This document shows positions 5,686 to 12,944 of a stretch of 17,980 nt of DNA, in pieces; the first letter of the stretch is position 1, and each line of letters opens with the position of its first letter. Source of the DNA: DATDTB01 sp035291025 (lineage in GTDB: Archaea > Iainarchaeota > Iainarchaeia > JAFGOX01 > DATDTB01). The stretch lies in assembly GCA_035291025.1 (NCBI GenBank), contig DATDTB010000097.1, forward strand, positions 1 through 17,980, in the 5' to 3' direction. A model generated the notes under the pieces. That model was not told the DNA's origin and did no database searches. It was given only the letters and a program-made list of their open reading frames with translations. The position numbers and the translations under genes were made by a program.

Positions 5686-6131
5686 TAAACTGTCTTGATT
5701 GCTTCCGCGTTGTTCGTTCCAACAATGCGCACAACGAACCCAACGTTTAAGTCGAAGTTGGCGTCAGTGTCGCTGCTCCCGCTTCCCAGACCCATGTTTA
5801 TGTCTAAAAGCGAGTTAGAACCGGCTGTGCATGACTCGCTGCTCCCACTCAGCACTCCGACTCTCTTGATTGTACCCGGGCTTGTCGTGACGTAAATGTC
5901 TGTTACTGTCGTGGCGTCTCCCTTGCACCTCACGAATATCCTGTTTTCGTCAGCGTTGATTGCCTCGATTGAAATTGCCGCCGTTCCCGTTATTTGTCCA
6001 GTGTCTGACCCGGCAATTATTCCTGACAATAATCCAATGCCCCACAGGTATGCGATGACTGCAGCTGCGACTGCCACTGCAACCATCAAAACTACAGCTA
6101 TTACCGGCGAAAAGCCCCGTTGGTTAAGCAT
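5685..6131 (-). CDS. Archaeal type IV pilin-like protein (pilin 3)
   Basis: This is a 148-residue pilin-like protein with a very short leader MLNQRG before FSPVIAVVLMVAVAVAAAV. The head domain has RCKGDATTVTDIYVTTSPG, a second cysteine (SESCTAGS), and the shared end VVRIVGTNNAEAIKTV. It lies 29 nt after pilin 4 and overlaps pilin 2 by one base. GGGGAAG about 8 nt before the ATG is the likely ribosome binding site. The protein is nearly identical to pilins 2 and 4 over the first 50 residues, but its DNA differs at many silent positions there, unlike the 2/4 pair. Confidence 0.88.
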   Translation of the reverse strand: MLNQRGFSPVIAVVLMVAVAVAAAVIAYLWGIGLLSGIIAGSDTGQITGTAAISIEAINADENRIFVRCKGDATTVTDIYVTTSPGTIKRVGVLSGSSESCTAGSNSLLDINMGLGSGSSDTDANFDLNVGFVVRIVGTNNAEAIKTV

Positions 6132-6160
6132 TATGCGTTCTTCCCCTTGCTTTCCTTTTT

Positions 6161-6586
6161 TTAGGCTGTCTTTATTGCTTCGGCGTTGTTACTGCCTACA
6201 ACCCTTACAACGTGACCCACGTTAACGTCAAACGTTCCACCGCTTAGCTTCGTGTCATCCAAGTAAACAAGCGCGGTGCCGCCTGCCGTGCAACTCACTG
6301 TGCTAGAGGCGTTGAACCTTTCAATGTTGCCAGGGCTCCGGGTTACGTACACGTCCGTTATTTCCGTTATGTCGCCCTTGCACCTTATTAACACGTTGTT
6401 GTCCGTGGAGCTTATCGCCTCAATGGACACTGCCGCGGTCCCAGTTATTTGTCCAGTGTCGCTTCCGGCGATTATTCCTGATAGTAGTCCAATGCCCCAT
6501 AGGTATGCGATTACTGCGGCGGCTACTGCGACTGCAACCATTAGCACTACTGCTATTACTGGCGAGAATCCTTTTTGGTCAAGCAT
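6161..6586 (-). CDS. Archaeal type IV pilin-like protein (pilin 4)
   Basis: This is a 141-residue pilin-like protein. Leader MLDQKG precedes FSPVIAVVLMVAVAVAAAV, then a head with RCKGDITEITDVYVTRSPG, a second cysteine (VSCTAGG) and the end VVRVVGSNNAEAIKTA. The start at 6586 is chosen over an upstream in-frame ATG at 6682 because GAGGT lies 7 nt before it, the short leader matches pilin 3, and the TATA box falls at 6649-6658, inside the would-be extension. It is the first gene of the pilin 4-3-2 operon. Confidence 0.88.
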   Translation of the reverse strand: MLDQKGFSPVIAVVLMVAVAVAAAVIAYLWGIGLLSGIIAGSDTGQITGTAAVSIEAISSTDNNVLIRCKGDITEITDVYVTRSPGNIERFNASSTVSCTAGGTALVYLDDTKLSGGTFDVNVGHVVRVVGSNNAEAIKTA

Positions 6587-6648
6587 GACAATTACCTCTT
6601 TTGCCCTCTTTGCGAGCCTTTTTTTGCCTGCCTTTAAAGACTTTTTCT

Positions 6649-6658
6649 CTTTATAAAG
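6649..6658 (-). promoter_or_regulatory. TATA box of the pilin 4-3-2 operon
   Basis: CTTTATAAAG is a perfect palindromic TATA element, giving a start near 6626 and a leader of about 40 nt that contains the GAGGT ribosome binding site. Confidence 0.6.
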
Positions 6659-6768
6659 CTTTTTTCCAGCGGGGTTTTGCATTTAAGTTGACTGCTTTCC
6701 TTCCAGTAACCCGCGTTCTCCAACTTTGGGAGCGCGGCAGGTTTCACCTAAATTTTTGGAGCCTTCCG

Positions 6769-7245
6769 TTAAAACTCGCGAATTATTGACGTCAAAGTCA
6801 CTGTCTTCCTGCCGTTCTTGCTCGTGACAGTTATCTCCGTCGTCGTGCGGTCGGAGACGTCTATGTCGTCAATGTTCGAGCAGTTGGTGCCGTTGAACAC
6901 GTAAGGCGGCGCGTCCTTTAGCATCTCGATCCTGTTCCCGGAGGCGTCCTTGTCGCAGGCGAGCTGGCCGCGCACGAACACGGAGACTTCTTTGACGTCG
7001 TGGTCCCCGTTGTTTTTCACGAACAAGGCGCGAATGCGGTCGCCCGCCGTGTTGAGTTGGGCGCTTTGGATGTCCAAGTCGTCCGGGTTTTGCGCCTCAG
7101 TAACAGTCTTTTCGCCGCGGCTTATTGTCTTGGTCTGTATTCCGGAGACCCAGAAGTACGCTATGACGATGAACGTGACGGCAATGGCCGCCAACAACAC
7201 CGCGGAAATGGTTGGGCTGACTCCTTTCTGGCCGTGAATCTTCAT
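6769..7245 (-). CDS. Archaeal pilin-like protein, diverged (pilin 5)
   Basis: This is a 158-residue protein with leader MKIHGQKG, then VSPTISAVLLAAIAVTFIVIAYFWVSG, a class III signal and hydrophobic helix. The head differs from pilins 1-4: it has no RCKGD, although KNNGDHDVKEVSVFV sits in the matching place, and it has two cysteines in QLACDKD and TNCSNID and ends in a run of beta-like segments (TEITVTSKNGRKTVTLTSIIREF). It may be a minor pilin or an adaptor. The start at 7245 is chosen over 7431 because the extra 62 residues would be encoded by the tnpB element's left end and the pilin promoter. A TATA-like TTTAAAA lies about 28 nt before the ATG, so the transcript is probably leaderless. 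Confidence 0.8.
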   Translation of the reverse strand: MKIHGQKGVSPTISAVLLAAIAVTFIVIAYFWVSGIQTKTISRGEKTVTEAQNPDDLDIQSAQLNTAGDRIRALFVKNNGDHDVKEVSVFVRGQLACDKDASGNRIEMLKDAPPYVFNGTNCSNIDDIDVSDRTTTEITVTSKNGRKTVTLTSIIREF

Positions 7246-7268
7246 TCCAGTTAACACGTCCTTTTTCG

Positions 7269-7278
7269 TTTTAAAGCT
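7269..7278 (-). promoter_or_regulatory. TATA-like box of pilin 5 at the tnpB element boundary
   Basis: Minus-strand AGCTTTAAAA is centred about 28 nt before the pilin 5 ATG. The predicted left boundary of the tnpB element (7275) falls inside this box, so sequence upstream of the TATA core, including any BRE, is now transposon DNA. Confidence 0.45.
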
Positions 7279-7292
7279 TTCGAGCGAGAAAT

Positions 7293-7312
7293 CCCACTGC
7301 TTTGGCTGTGGG
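7293..7312 (+). repeat. Left-end hairpin of tnpB element copy B
   Basis: CCCAC (7293-7297) and GTGGG (7308-7312) enclose the 10-nt loop TGCTTTGGCT. The arrangement mirrors the right-end hairpin at 8615-8634, whose loop is AACTTTAGTC. Confidence 0.7.
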
Positions 7313-7446
7313 TTGAATTGTGGTTCTGTTTCTATTTTGAACGAGTCGTGTTGGCAATTTTTTCCAAGTCCAGTGTTGACCCCGTTGCCAGTGCTTGTTT
7401 GCGCGTGTTGGTTTTTAGGGGGCACTGGCAATCCGCACCGTTGCGG

Positions 7447-7456
7447 GTTTATATGC
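7447..7456 (+). promoter_or_regulatory. TATA box of tnpB
   Basis: GTTTATATGC is conserved in both element copies. The implied start near 7478 lies after the first ATG (7473) and before the second (7491), which leaves the true translation start open. Confidence 0.5.
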
Positions 7457-7472
7457 TTGGGAAACGCGTCTT

Positions 7473-8627
7473 ATGGCGTTCAATGGTGGTATGGGAGTGC
7501 TTCGAGTTTTCAAGTTCCGCTTGTATCCCAGCAGGAGGCAGTTGTTGGAGTTGGATGGCCAGCGTTTTCTGGCCAAGCAGTTGTGGAATGAGTTGCTTGC
7601 AGCCAGCAAGCAACACTATAAGGACTTTGGTTTTTTCTTGTCTAGGAACTCAATGCAGTTAATGTGCAAGAACTATGGATTGTACTCGCAAGCACAGCAG
7701 TCAGTCGTGTTCAACCTTGAACTTGCAGTGAAGCGTTTTTGTAAGTTGAAAAAGCAAGGAAAACGTGTTGGCTTTCCGCGTTTTAAGTCAGTTGACAGAG
7801 TGAAGTCACTGCACTACCCCCAGTTTGGTTTCAGGCTCGAGGGCAAGAAGTTGCGCGTTAACCCTTTTGGCTTGATTCCAGTCAAGCACCACCGCACGAT
7901 TGAGGGTGGAATAAAAAATCTCACTCTAAAGCGAGAGGCTAGTGGCAAGTGGTTTGCCTGCTTTGTAGTTGAACTCCCCGAAAAACCAGCTCCAGTTCAT
8001 GGTGGTAAGAAGGTAGGCATTGACTTGGGTTTGGAAAAGTTCGCCACTTTATCGAATGGCTTTGTTGTGGCGAACCCGAGGCACTTGAGGAAGCGCGAGG
8101 AAAAACTAGTTTTAGAGCAACGCAGGCTGTCTAGGAAAAAACGCGGTTCTAGGAATCGTGGGAGGCAGAGGCTGAAAGTGGCTAGGGTTTACGAACGAGT
8201 CAGTAATTCTAGGAAAGACTTCTTGCACAAGACCAGTCACTGGCTGGTTAATTCTTTTAGCTTGATTGCATTGGAGGACTTGCGCGTTGCGAGTATGGTG
8301 CAAAACAAGCAGTTATCAAAATCAATTAGTGACGTTTCTTGGAGTTCGTTCACGGGCATGTTGTACTACAAAGCGGTGGAAGCTGGTAGTACTGTAGTGT
8401 TCGTGGACGCCAAGAACACGACACGGCAGTGTTCGGATTGTGGTTTGATGGTGGCAAAGGCGCTTAGTGAAAGGGTTCACGAGTGCACTTGCGGCTTGGT
8501 GTTGGACCGTGACTTGAATGCTGCCAGGAACATACTCATTAGAGCTACCCCTGGAATAGGGGGAAGTCAAGCTCTCCGAGACGAGTCAAGTGGAGTCGTT
8601 GGTGAAGAGAGAAGCCCACAACTTTAG
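7473..8627 (+). CDS. tnpB: TnpB RNA-guided nuclease (IS200/IS605 superfamily)
   Basis: This is a full-length TnpB of 384 residues. The N-terminal part has the helix-rich RNA-binding region (VFKFRLYPSRRQ at 12-23, LWNELL at 37-42). The RuvC-like nuclease has D184 (VGIDLGLEKFATLSNG), E268 (LIALEDLRV) and D347 (VLDRDLNAARNI). The zinc ribbon is CSDCG at 320-324 and CTCG at 338-341. All catalytic residues are present, so the protein is probably active: guided by an omega RNA from the element's right end, it cuts DNA next to a short TAM. ATG 7473 is used because it is conserved in copy A; the ATG at 7491 is an alternative suggested by the TATA position. The last codons, including the TAG stop, lie within the right-end hairpin. 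No tnpA accompanies it. Confidence 0.93.
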   Translation: MAFNGGMGVLRVFKFRLYPSRRQLLELDGQRFLAKQLWNELLAASKQHYKDFGFFLSRNSMQLMCKNYGLYSQAQQSVVFNLELAVKRFCKLKKQGKRVGFPRFKSVDRVKSLHYPQFGFRLEGKKLRVNPFGLIPVKHHRTIEGGIKNLTLKREASGKWFACFVVELPEKPAPVHGGKKVGIDLGLEKFATLSNGFVVANPRHLRKREEKLVLEQRRLSRKKRGSRNRGRQRLKVARVYERVSNSRKDFLHKTSHWLVNSFSLIALEDLRVASMVQNKQLSKSISDVSWSSFTGMLYYKAVEAGSTVVFVDAKNTTRQCSDCGLMVAKALSERVHECTCGLVLDRDLNAARNILIRATPGIGGSQALRDESSGVVGEERSPQL

Positions 8628-8641
8628 TCGTGGGTAGTTCA
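8541..8641 (+). ncRNA. Omega RNA scaffold overlapping the tnpB 3' end
   Basis: TnpB elements make a guide RNA from the 3' end of tnpB and the right end. Here a nested stem is visible: AGAGCT (8541-8546) pairs with AGCTCT (8570-8575), enclosing CCCCT (8548-8552) with AGGGG (8558-8562). A second hairpin is CCCAC-A-ACT (8615-8623) with AGT-C-GTGGG (8626-8634). The guide would be the flanking DNA just beyond the right end, that is, the 3' end of the coiled-coil gene read antisense. The 5' end of the RNA cannot be placed; the scaffold call rests on structure and on what is known for the family. Confidence 0.6.
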
Positions 8642-10630
8642 CGCCTTTTCTATTACCACGTCGTTGTTTTGTTTTTTAAAGGAAAACCTTTCCCCCAGCG
8701 CCGCCGAAACTTCGCCAGCGGACTGCATTGCCTCTCTTAAGTCAACGTCTATTTCCCTGCACACTTCGCTCAGGGTCGTTTTCTCGGGGTCGGCCATTTC
8801 CAAATAACGAATCACCATTTTGGCGACTTTTTGCGGCTTGGGCGCCTTTTCCTGCTGTTTCCTCGCGCCTTGAATTGCGTCAAATGCCAAGTCAAACTTT
8901 GCCTCTGTTTTCTGGATTTCTTTTTCGAAGGCCTGCCTTTGCCCAACGCCTCTCTTGGCGTCTTCCCATTCATCCCTTAATTGCTCGACTCGTTCTCTTA
9001 GGTTTGAGTCCTTTCCCTGCCTGGGTCCCGTCTTCGACAATAGTTCGCCGAGGCGCGAGCTCACTTCAGTTAGCCTCGCGCCGTGTTCCGTGTTTTGCTG
9101 TCTTTCATTCAAGTAAACGTGCCCTTCCAGCGCGCCTACCTTGGTTCCAATGGTTTCAATTGCCTCGGAAATGCTTTTCCTGACGTCCGGGTTGCTTTGC
9201 GCGCGTTCGGCGACGCTTTCGAGTTGTTGCCGAAGGGTTTCGACTTCGTTTTTCACGGCTTCCACTTTCAAGGGTTCTCTTTTGAGCTTCAACGCGCTTA
9301 CCTCTCTTCCCAGCGCCGTGGCCTTCCTGTCAACTTCTTCCAAGTCCTTTTTCAGCACTCCCAATGTAAAGTTTTCAAACCCGGAAAGCTCTGCCTTGAC
9401 TGAGTCGATTTTCTTGCTCAGCGAGGAAAACTCTTCAGGGCTAACTGTTGCCGCGAGCGAATTCACTTTTTCACTTAGCGAGTTCAGCTCGTCAAACACG
9501 GGCTTGACGTTTGTCTCCTTCCTGTTCTTGAGCATTACGACCTCGCCCCTGAGCGCGTCCAAGTCCGTGTGAATCCCTTTCACGTCCAGGGCTACGTCGC
9601 GTTTTACCTTTGCCTCGAAGTCCTTCAAGTTTTCCTGCAACAAGTCCAGCTTGTAAACCACTTTCCCGAACTCGTCTTCCATTTTCTTGCCCGCGCCTTT
9701 TTCGACTGCCTTCATTAGCTCTTCAATGCGTTCCTCCAAGGCCCTTACTTCTGTCTTCATCAAGTGGACGTCAACGGCGGTCTCGCCTGCCGCGCCCGCC
9801 TTCTTGTCCAGTTTTTCCAGGGCCTTGTGCAAGCCGTCCAGTCCCGCGTTCAACACCTCTATTTCCTCCTGGACCTTGGAGTCAGCCGGCTTTTCCAGCC
9901 TGGAGGAAAGCGCGCGGGTGACTTGTTCGATGGTGCTTTCCTTGGCGATTGACTCCTTGGCCGCCTGCTCCAACGCGCTGGCTTTAGACAAAAGCGTCCT
10001 CAGCGAGAACTGGGCCTCGTTTATCAACCCCGAGAATTCCTGGATTTTCATGCTCGCCTTGTGCACTGACTCCGAGAGCGACTCGTACTTGGTTGGCAGG
10101 TCTCCCAGCGCAGCGACGTTGTTGTTAACTTGCTGGAGTCCCGCGTTCAACGAATCAAGTTCTTTCAGCTTTGACGTTATCACGTTCTTGAGGCTGTTTT
10201 CAATGCTTTGCTGGTCTGACCTGAGCGCGGTGACCTTGTTGGACAGTTCCACGTAGTCCTTCTTCAAGTCCAGCATTGTTTTCTGGACTTCCTCCGAGAG
10301 ACGCGTTGAGTCCTTTGTTTCCTTTATTTCGCCGGAGAGCCTTTCCAGCCTGTTGAGTATGTTTATTTCGGACTCGGAAATTGTGTGGAGGCTTTGCTCG
10401 GTCGTGTCGCTTATTGACTCCCTTGAAGCATCTTCCAGCGCCGCCACCAACGAGTTCACTTTGCGGGAGAGCTCGCGGTTTTCCTTGACCACCAAAAGCA
10501 GGAGCTCCTTCACCTCGGTCAACCCCGAGCCGCCGCTGGTTTCCTCCATGGCGTGCTCGTTCAAGAGCTTTTCCAGCTTCAACCGCGTGGACTCGAGTTC
10601 GACGTCCCCGCTGAATTCCTTTCCTGCCAT
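8639..10630 (-). CDS. Large coiled-coil protein, paralogue 2, C-terminal winged-helix-like domain
   Basis: I do not recognise a named family. The product is about 663 residues, almost all predicted long amphipathic helices with heptad character and few prolines, cysteines or aromatics. It has no signal peptide, no membrane segment and no Walker motifs, so it is not an SMC-type ATPase. The last 75 or so residues (from KVAKMVIRYLEMADPEKTTLSEVCREI) form a compact helical domain ending in a strand pair, FSFKKQNNDVVIEKA, which resembles a winged helix. The same ending (GKDIIIEKR) and a similar N-terminal region occur in the gene upstream, so the two are paralogues. I start at the ATG 10630; a TTG at 10642 would add four residues. 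It is 28 nt after its paralogue, in one operon. Its TGA stop is at the tnpB element junction, but the C-terminus is intact. Confidence 0.7.
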   Translation of the reverse strand: MAGKEFSGDVELESTRLKLEKLLNEHAMEETSGGSGLTEVKELLLLVVKENRELSRKVNSLVAALEDASRESISDTTEQSLHTISESEINILNRLERLSGEIKETKDSTRLSEEVQKTMLDLKKDYVELSNKVTALRSDQQSIENSLKNVITSKLKELDSLNAGLQQVNNNVAALGDLPTKYESLSESVHKASMKIQEFSGLINEAQFSLRTLLSKASALEQAAKESIAKESTIEQVTRALSSRLEKPADSKVQEEIEVLNAGLDGLHKALEKLDKKAGAAGETAVDVHLMKTEVRALEERIEELMKAVEKGAGKKMEDEFGKVVYKLDLLQENLKDFEAKVKRDVALDVKGIHTDLDALRGEVVMLKNRKETNVKPVFDELNSLSEKVNSLAATVSPEEFSSLSKKIDSVKAELSGFENFTLGVLKKDLEEVDRKATALGREVSALKLKREPLKVEAVKNEVETLRQQLESVAERAQSNPDVRKSISEAIETIGTKVGALEGHVYLNERQQNTEHGARLTEVSSRLGELLSKTGPRQGKDSNLRERVEQLRDEWEDAKRGVGQRQAFEKEIQKTEAKFDLAFDAIQGARKQQEKAPKPQKVAKMVIRYLEMADPEKTTLSEVCREIDVDLREAMQSAGEVSAALGERFSFKKQNNDVVIEKA

Positions 10631-10658
10631 TTCTTGTCCCAACCCATTCCCTGGCTTT

Positions 10659-12746
10659 TCAGCGCTTTTCGATTATTATGTCCTTGCCCTGCAGCCTGGA
10701 GAGCACGTCCGTGTTCCGAGTGTAATAGTTTTCCCCGAGCGCCTTTAGTATCTTGTCAATGTTGTCGGAGGCGAACTTGTAGTCCACCCCGAAAACCCTG
10801 CACATTTCCTTCAAGTTGAACTGTTTTTCGCTTATGCCCTGGAAGTTGGTCACGTAGTCCTTTATTTTTGCGGCAACCTTTTCCGGGTCCAGTGCCACCC
10901 TTACCTCGGAGGCGGCCTTCAAGGACTCTGGGGCCTGGCTCAGCGCGGCCTTCCTTGAGGCAATTTCCAGGTTTTTCAGCACGTCCTGCGCCGTCACCCC
11001 TGAAGTGAGTTCCTTTATTTGCGCGGCCTGCGACGCCACAACAGGAGTCCCGGCCTTTTTCTCGATTTTCGCGGAAACCTCTGCTATTTTCGAGTACTCT
11101 TTTTCCAATGGCTTTTGGGCTTCGCGTATTTCGCGTATTTTTTCAACCAAGTCCTGCATTTTCTCCCTGGAATCTTCGAGTTTTTCGTGGTGTTCCTCGC
11201 TCACGACCGCGACGTCGGCGAAGTCAATCCTTCCGTAAAGCTTTTCCAACTCCCCCAGTTCGACTTCCTGTTCGTCGAATGACCCTTGGATTTTCCTTTC
11301 TTTTTCGTCCTTGCGCGCCACCAACTGGTTGGGCGCGGAAAGGGTGGCTATTGCGATGTTGTCGCCCAGCGTTTCGGCTTGTTCTTGAACGCGTTCAATC
11401 AAGTGCTCCCCAGCAATGTTTTTTGAGGAAAGGGCTTTGGCGTGTTCTGTCATTGCTTCAACGTGTCCCGCGACTTCGTGGTGCAGCACGTGGCCTGCGT
11501 CAATAGGCTTCCTGAGCTCTTCGTGTACTTCCTTCAAGGCCTTGTGCGCTTCCCCCTCAGTCGTTTCCCCCTTGGCCAGTTCCTTGTGCACTTGCTCGAG
11601 CTTTTCGCGGGCGGCTAGCGCGCCTTGAACGGCTTCCTGAATTTTTTCCGGGGTCGCTGACTCCATTTTGGCATGCGCGGCGGAAACGCTTTCGCTTAAT
11701 TTTTCAATTCGGTCCTCGAAGTGTGGCGCCTTCCTCGCTGCAGCCTTTGAGGCTTCAACGCCTAGCTTTATTGCTTTTTCCCGCAAGCGCTGCTCCTTGG
11801 AGCCGACAACTGGCTTTCCCACAAGCGTTGCCTTCACGCCCATGACTTCTAGTTCGCGTTTTGCGTCCTTGGCGCCCTTCCCGAGTTTTTCCATTTCCAG
11901 CGCGAACGACTCGCCCGAGGGAAGCTTGTGCACCTTGACGTAAAGGCTTGAAACGCGTCTTTCAACGTCGTCGAGCTTGTGCGCGAATTCCACGACGAGC
12001 TTCGCGTCCGGGTCCGCGTATTTTTTCATCTTGTCGCGCAAAATGAACAACGCCTCGGAGGCGGTTTCGAGTTCTCGCTTGAAGTTCTTGGTGTTGGAGT
12101 CCTCGATTTCCACGAGCAGTTTTCGGGCTTCGCCGGAGTCCTTGATGGCTTGGACGGCTTCCCTTGGGAGCTTTGCGTTGTCTTTCCGCAGCTGTGAAAC
12201 GAATCCCTCGAGTTTTTCATGCAAGACCGAGTACTCGTCCTTGAGCATTGACAAGTTGACTTCTTCGTCCTTCCTCGCCTTCCTTAGCTCGGAGTACAAG
12301 TCTTCCATGGCGCCTTGGAGGTTTTTGACTTCGCGCTTTATTCTCTCCTCTTCGCCTTCCAAGAGCTCGCTGAGGCGCTTTTGCAGGCCGTCAAGCTTCT
12401 TGAGCCCGTCCTCGTCCGCTTGCCTGGCGTCCTTTAACCTTTCAAGCATGACGACGTTTGACTCAGCTATCGCCTTCAATAGTTCCTCTGTCTTGTCGTC
12501 CTTGACTTCGGAAGCCGCTTCCTCGAACTGCTTCAACAGCAAGTCGAACCTGTGCGACAACTTCTTGGTCTGCCGCGCGGACTCCAGCAACAAGTCCTCG
12601 TAAATCGCCAGGCGTTCGTCCTTTGACTCTTCGCCTTCCCCTGCCGAAAGCCTGCGCCTTCCCTTTTTCTTGCCCAGCGAAGGCCGTTCGAGTTCCTCTT
12701 CTTCCTGGCCGCGCAGCCCGTCCAATTCCTCTTCGTCCAATGGCAT
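10659..12746 (-). CDS. Large coiled-coil protein, paralogue 1, C-terminal winged-helix-like domain
   Basis: This unnamed 695-residue protein is the first gene of a two-gene operon. A charged N-terminus (MPLDEEELDGLRGQEEEELE, then a basic GKKKGRRR patch near 25-32) is followed by about 550 residues of heptad-rich helix. The segment EDLLLESARQTKKLSHRFDLLLKQ resembles ELLLLVVKENRELSRKVNSLVA of paralogue 2. A histidine-rich stretch (VLHHEVAGHVEAMTEHAK) lies mid-protein. The C-terminal domain of about 80 residues (FNLKEMCRVFGVDYKFASDNIDKILKALGENYY... GKDIIIEKR) looks like a winged helix. There is no signal peptide or membrane helix, so it is probably cytoplasmic. A scaffold, cytoskeleton-like or DNA-organising role is possible; none is shown by the sequence. 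Confidence 0.7.
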   Translation of the reverse strand: MPLDEEELDGLRGQEEEELERPSLGKKKGRRRLSAGEGEESKDERLAIYEDLLLESARQTKKLSHRFDLLLKQFEEAASEVKDDKTEELLKAIAESNVVMLERLKDARQADEDGLKKLDGLQKRLSELLEGEEERIKREVKNLQGAMEDLYSELRKARKDEEVNLSMLKDEYSVLHEKLEGFVSQLRKDNAKLPREAVQAIKDSGEARKLLVEIEDSNTKNFKRELETASEALFILRDKMKKYADPDAKLVVEFAHKLDDVERRVSSLYVKVHKLPSGESFALEMEKLGKGAKDAKRELEVMGVKATLVGKPVVGSKEQRLREKAIKLGVEASKAAARKAPHFEDRIEKLSESVSAAHAKMESATPEKIQEAVQGALAAREKLEQVHKELAKGETTEGEAHKALKEVHEELRKPIDAGHVLHHEVAGHVEAMTEHAKALSSKNIAGEHLIERVQEQAETLGDNIAIATLSAPNQLVARKDEKERKIQGSFDEQEVELGELEKLYGRIDFADVAVVSEEHHEKLEDSREKMQDLVEKIREIREAQKPLEKEYSKIAEVSAKIEKKAGTPVVASQAAQIKELTSGVTAQDVLKNLEIASRKAALSQAPESLKAASEVRVALDPEKVAAKIKDYVTNFQGISEKQFNLKEMCRVFGVDYKFASDNIDKILKALGENYYTRNTDVLSRLQGKDIIIEKR

Positions 12747-12820
12747 TGGCTTTAACCCTTCTTCCTTTCCATTTGCAATGCGCCCGGCTTTCTGGCTTCG
12801 CTGGGGCGCTGGAATTGCAA

Positions 12821-12833
12821 GCCTTTATAAAAC
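12821..12833 (-). promoter_or_regulatory. TATA box of the coiled-coil operon
   Basis: Minus-strand GTTTTATAAAGGC gives a start near 12800 and a leader of about 54 nt. It lies only 10 nt from the plus-strand TATA box of the divergent regulator gene, so the two promoters overlap and could be controlled together. Confidence 0.55.
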
Positions 12834-12842
12834 AACTTTGGC

Positions 12843-12852
12843 TTTTTAAAAC
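12843..12852 (+). promoter_or_regulatory. TATA-like box of the membrane regulator gene
   Basis: TTTTTAAAAC is centred near 12847, suggesting a start near 12873 and a leader of about 72 nt. It is back to back with the coiled-coil operon promoter. Confidence 0.4.
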
Positions 12853-12944
12853 ATACCGCCTCTTAGTACCGACGCCTCCGCGCGCTGGGCGGAAACCGCG
12901 CACTGCAAGCCCTCGAGAAACGCGCAACCGGTGCTTTTCCTGCC

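Larger units (their letters stand above)
7275..8641 (+). mobile_element. tnpB-only (IS1341-like) element, copy B, complete
   Basis: This is a complete IS200/IS605-superfamily element coding only TnpB. Its left end is fixed by comparison with copy A: TTTAA (7270-7274), five unmatched bases, then TCGAGCGAGAAATCCCAC in common. The left-end hairpin (7293-7312) and right-end hairpin (8615-8634) have the same CCCAC-N10-GTGGG form and related loops, as expected for ends recognised by one Y1 transposase. No tnpA is present, so movement would need a transposase from elsewhere. The right boundary is uncertain by a few bases, probably near TTCAC at 8638-8642, where it meets the stop codon of the coiled-coil gene on the other strand. 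No target duplication is seen, as normal for this superfamily. Confidence 0.8.
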
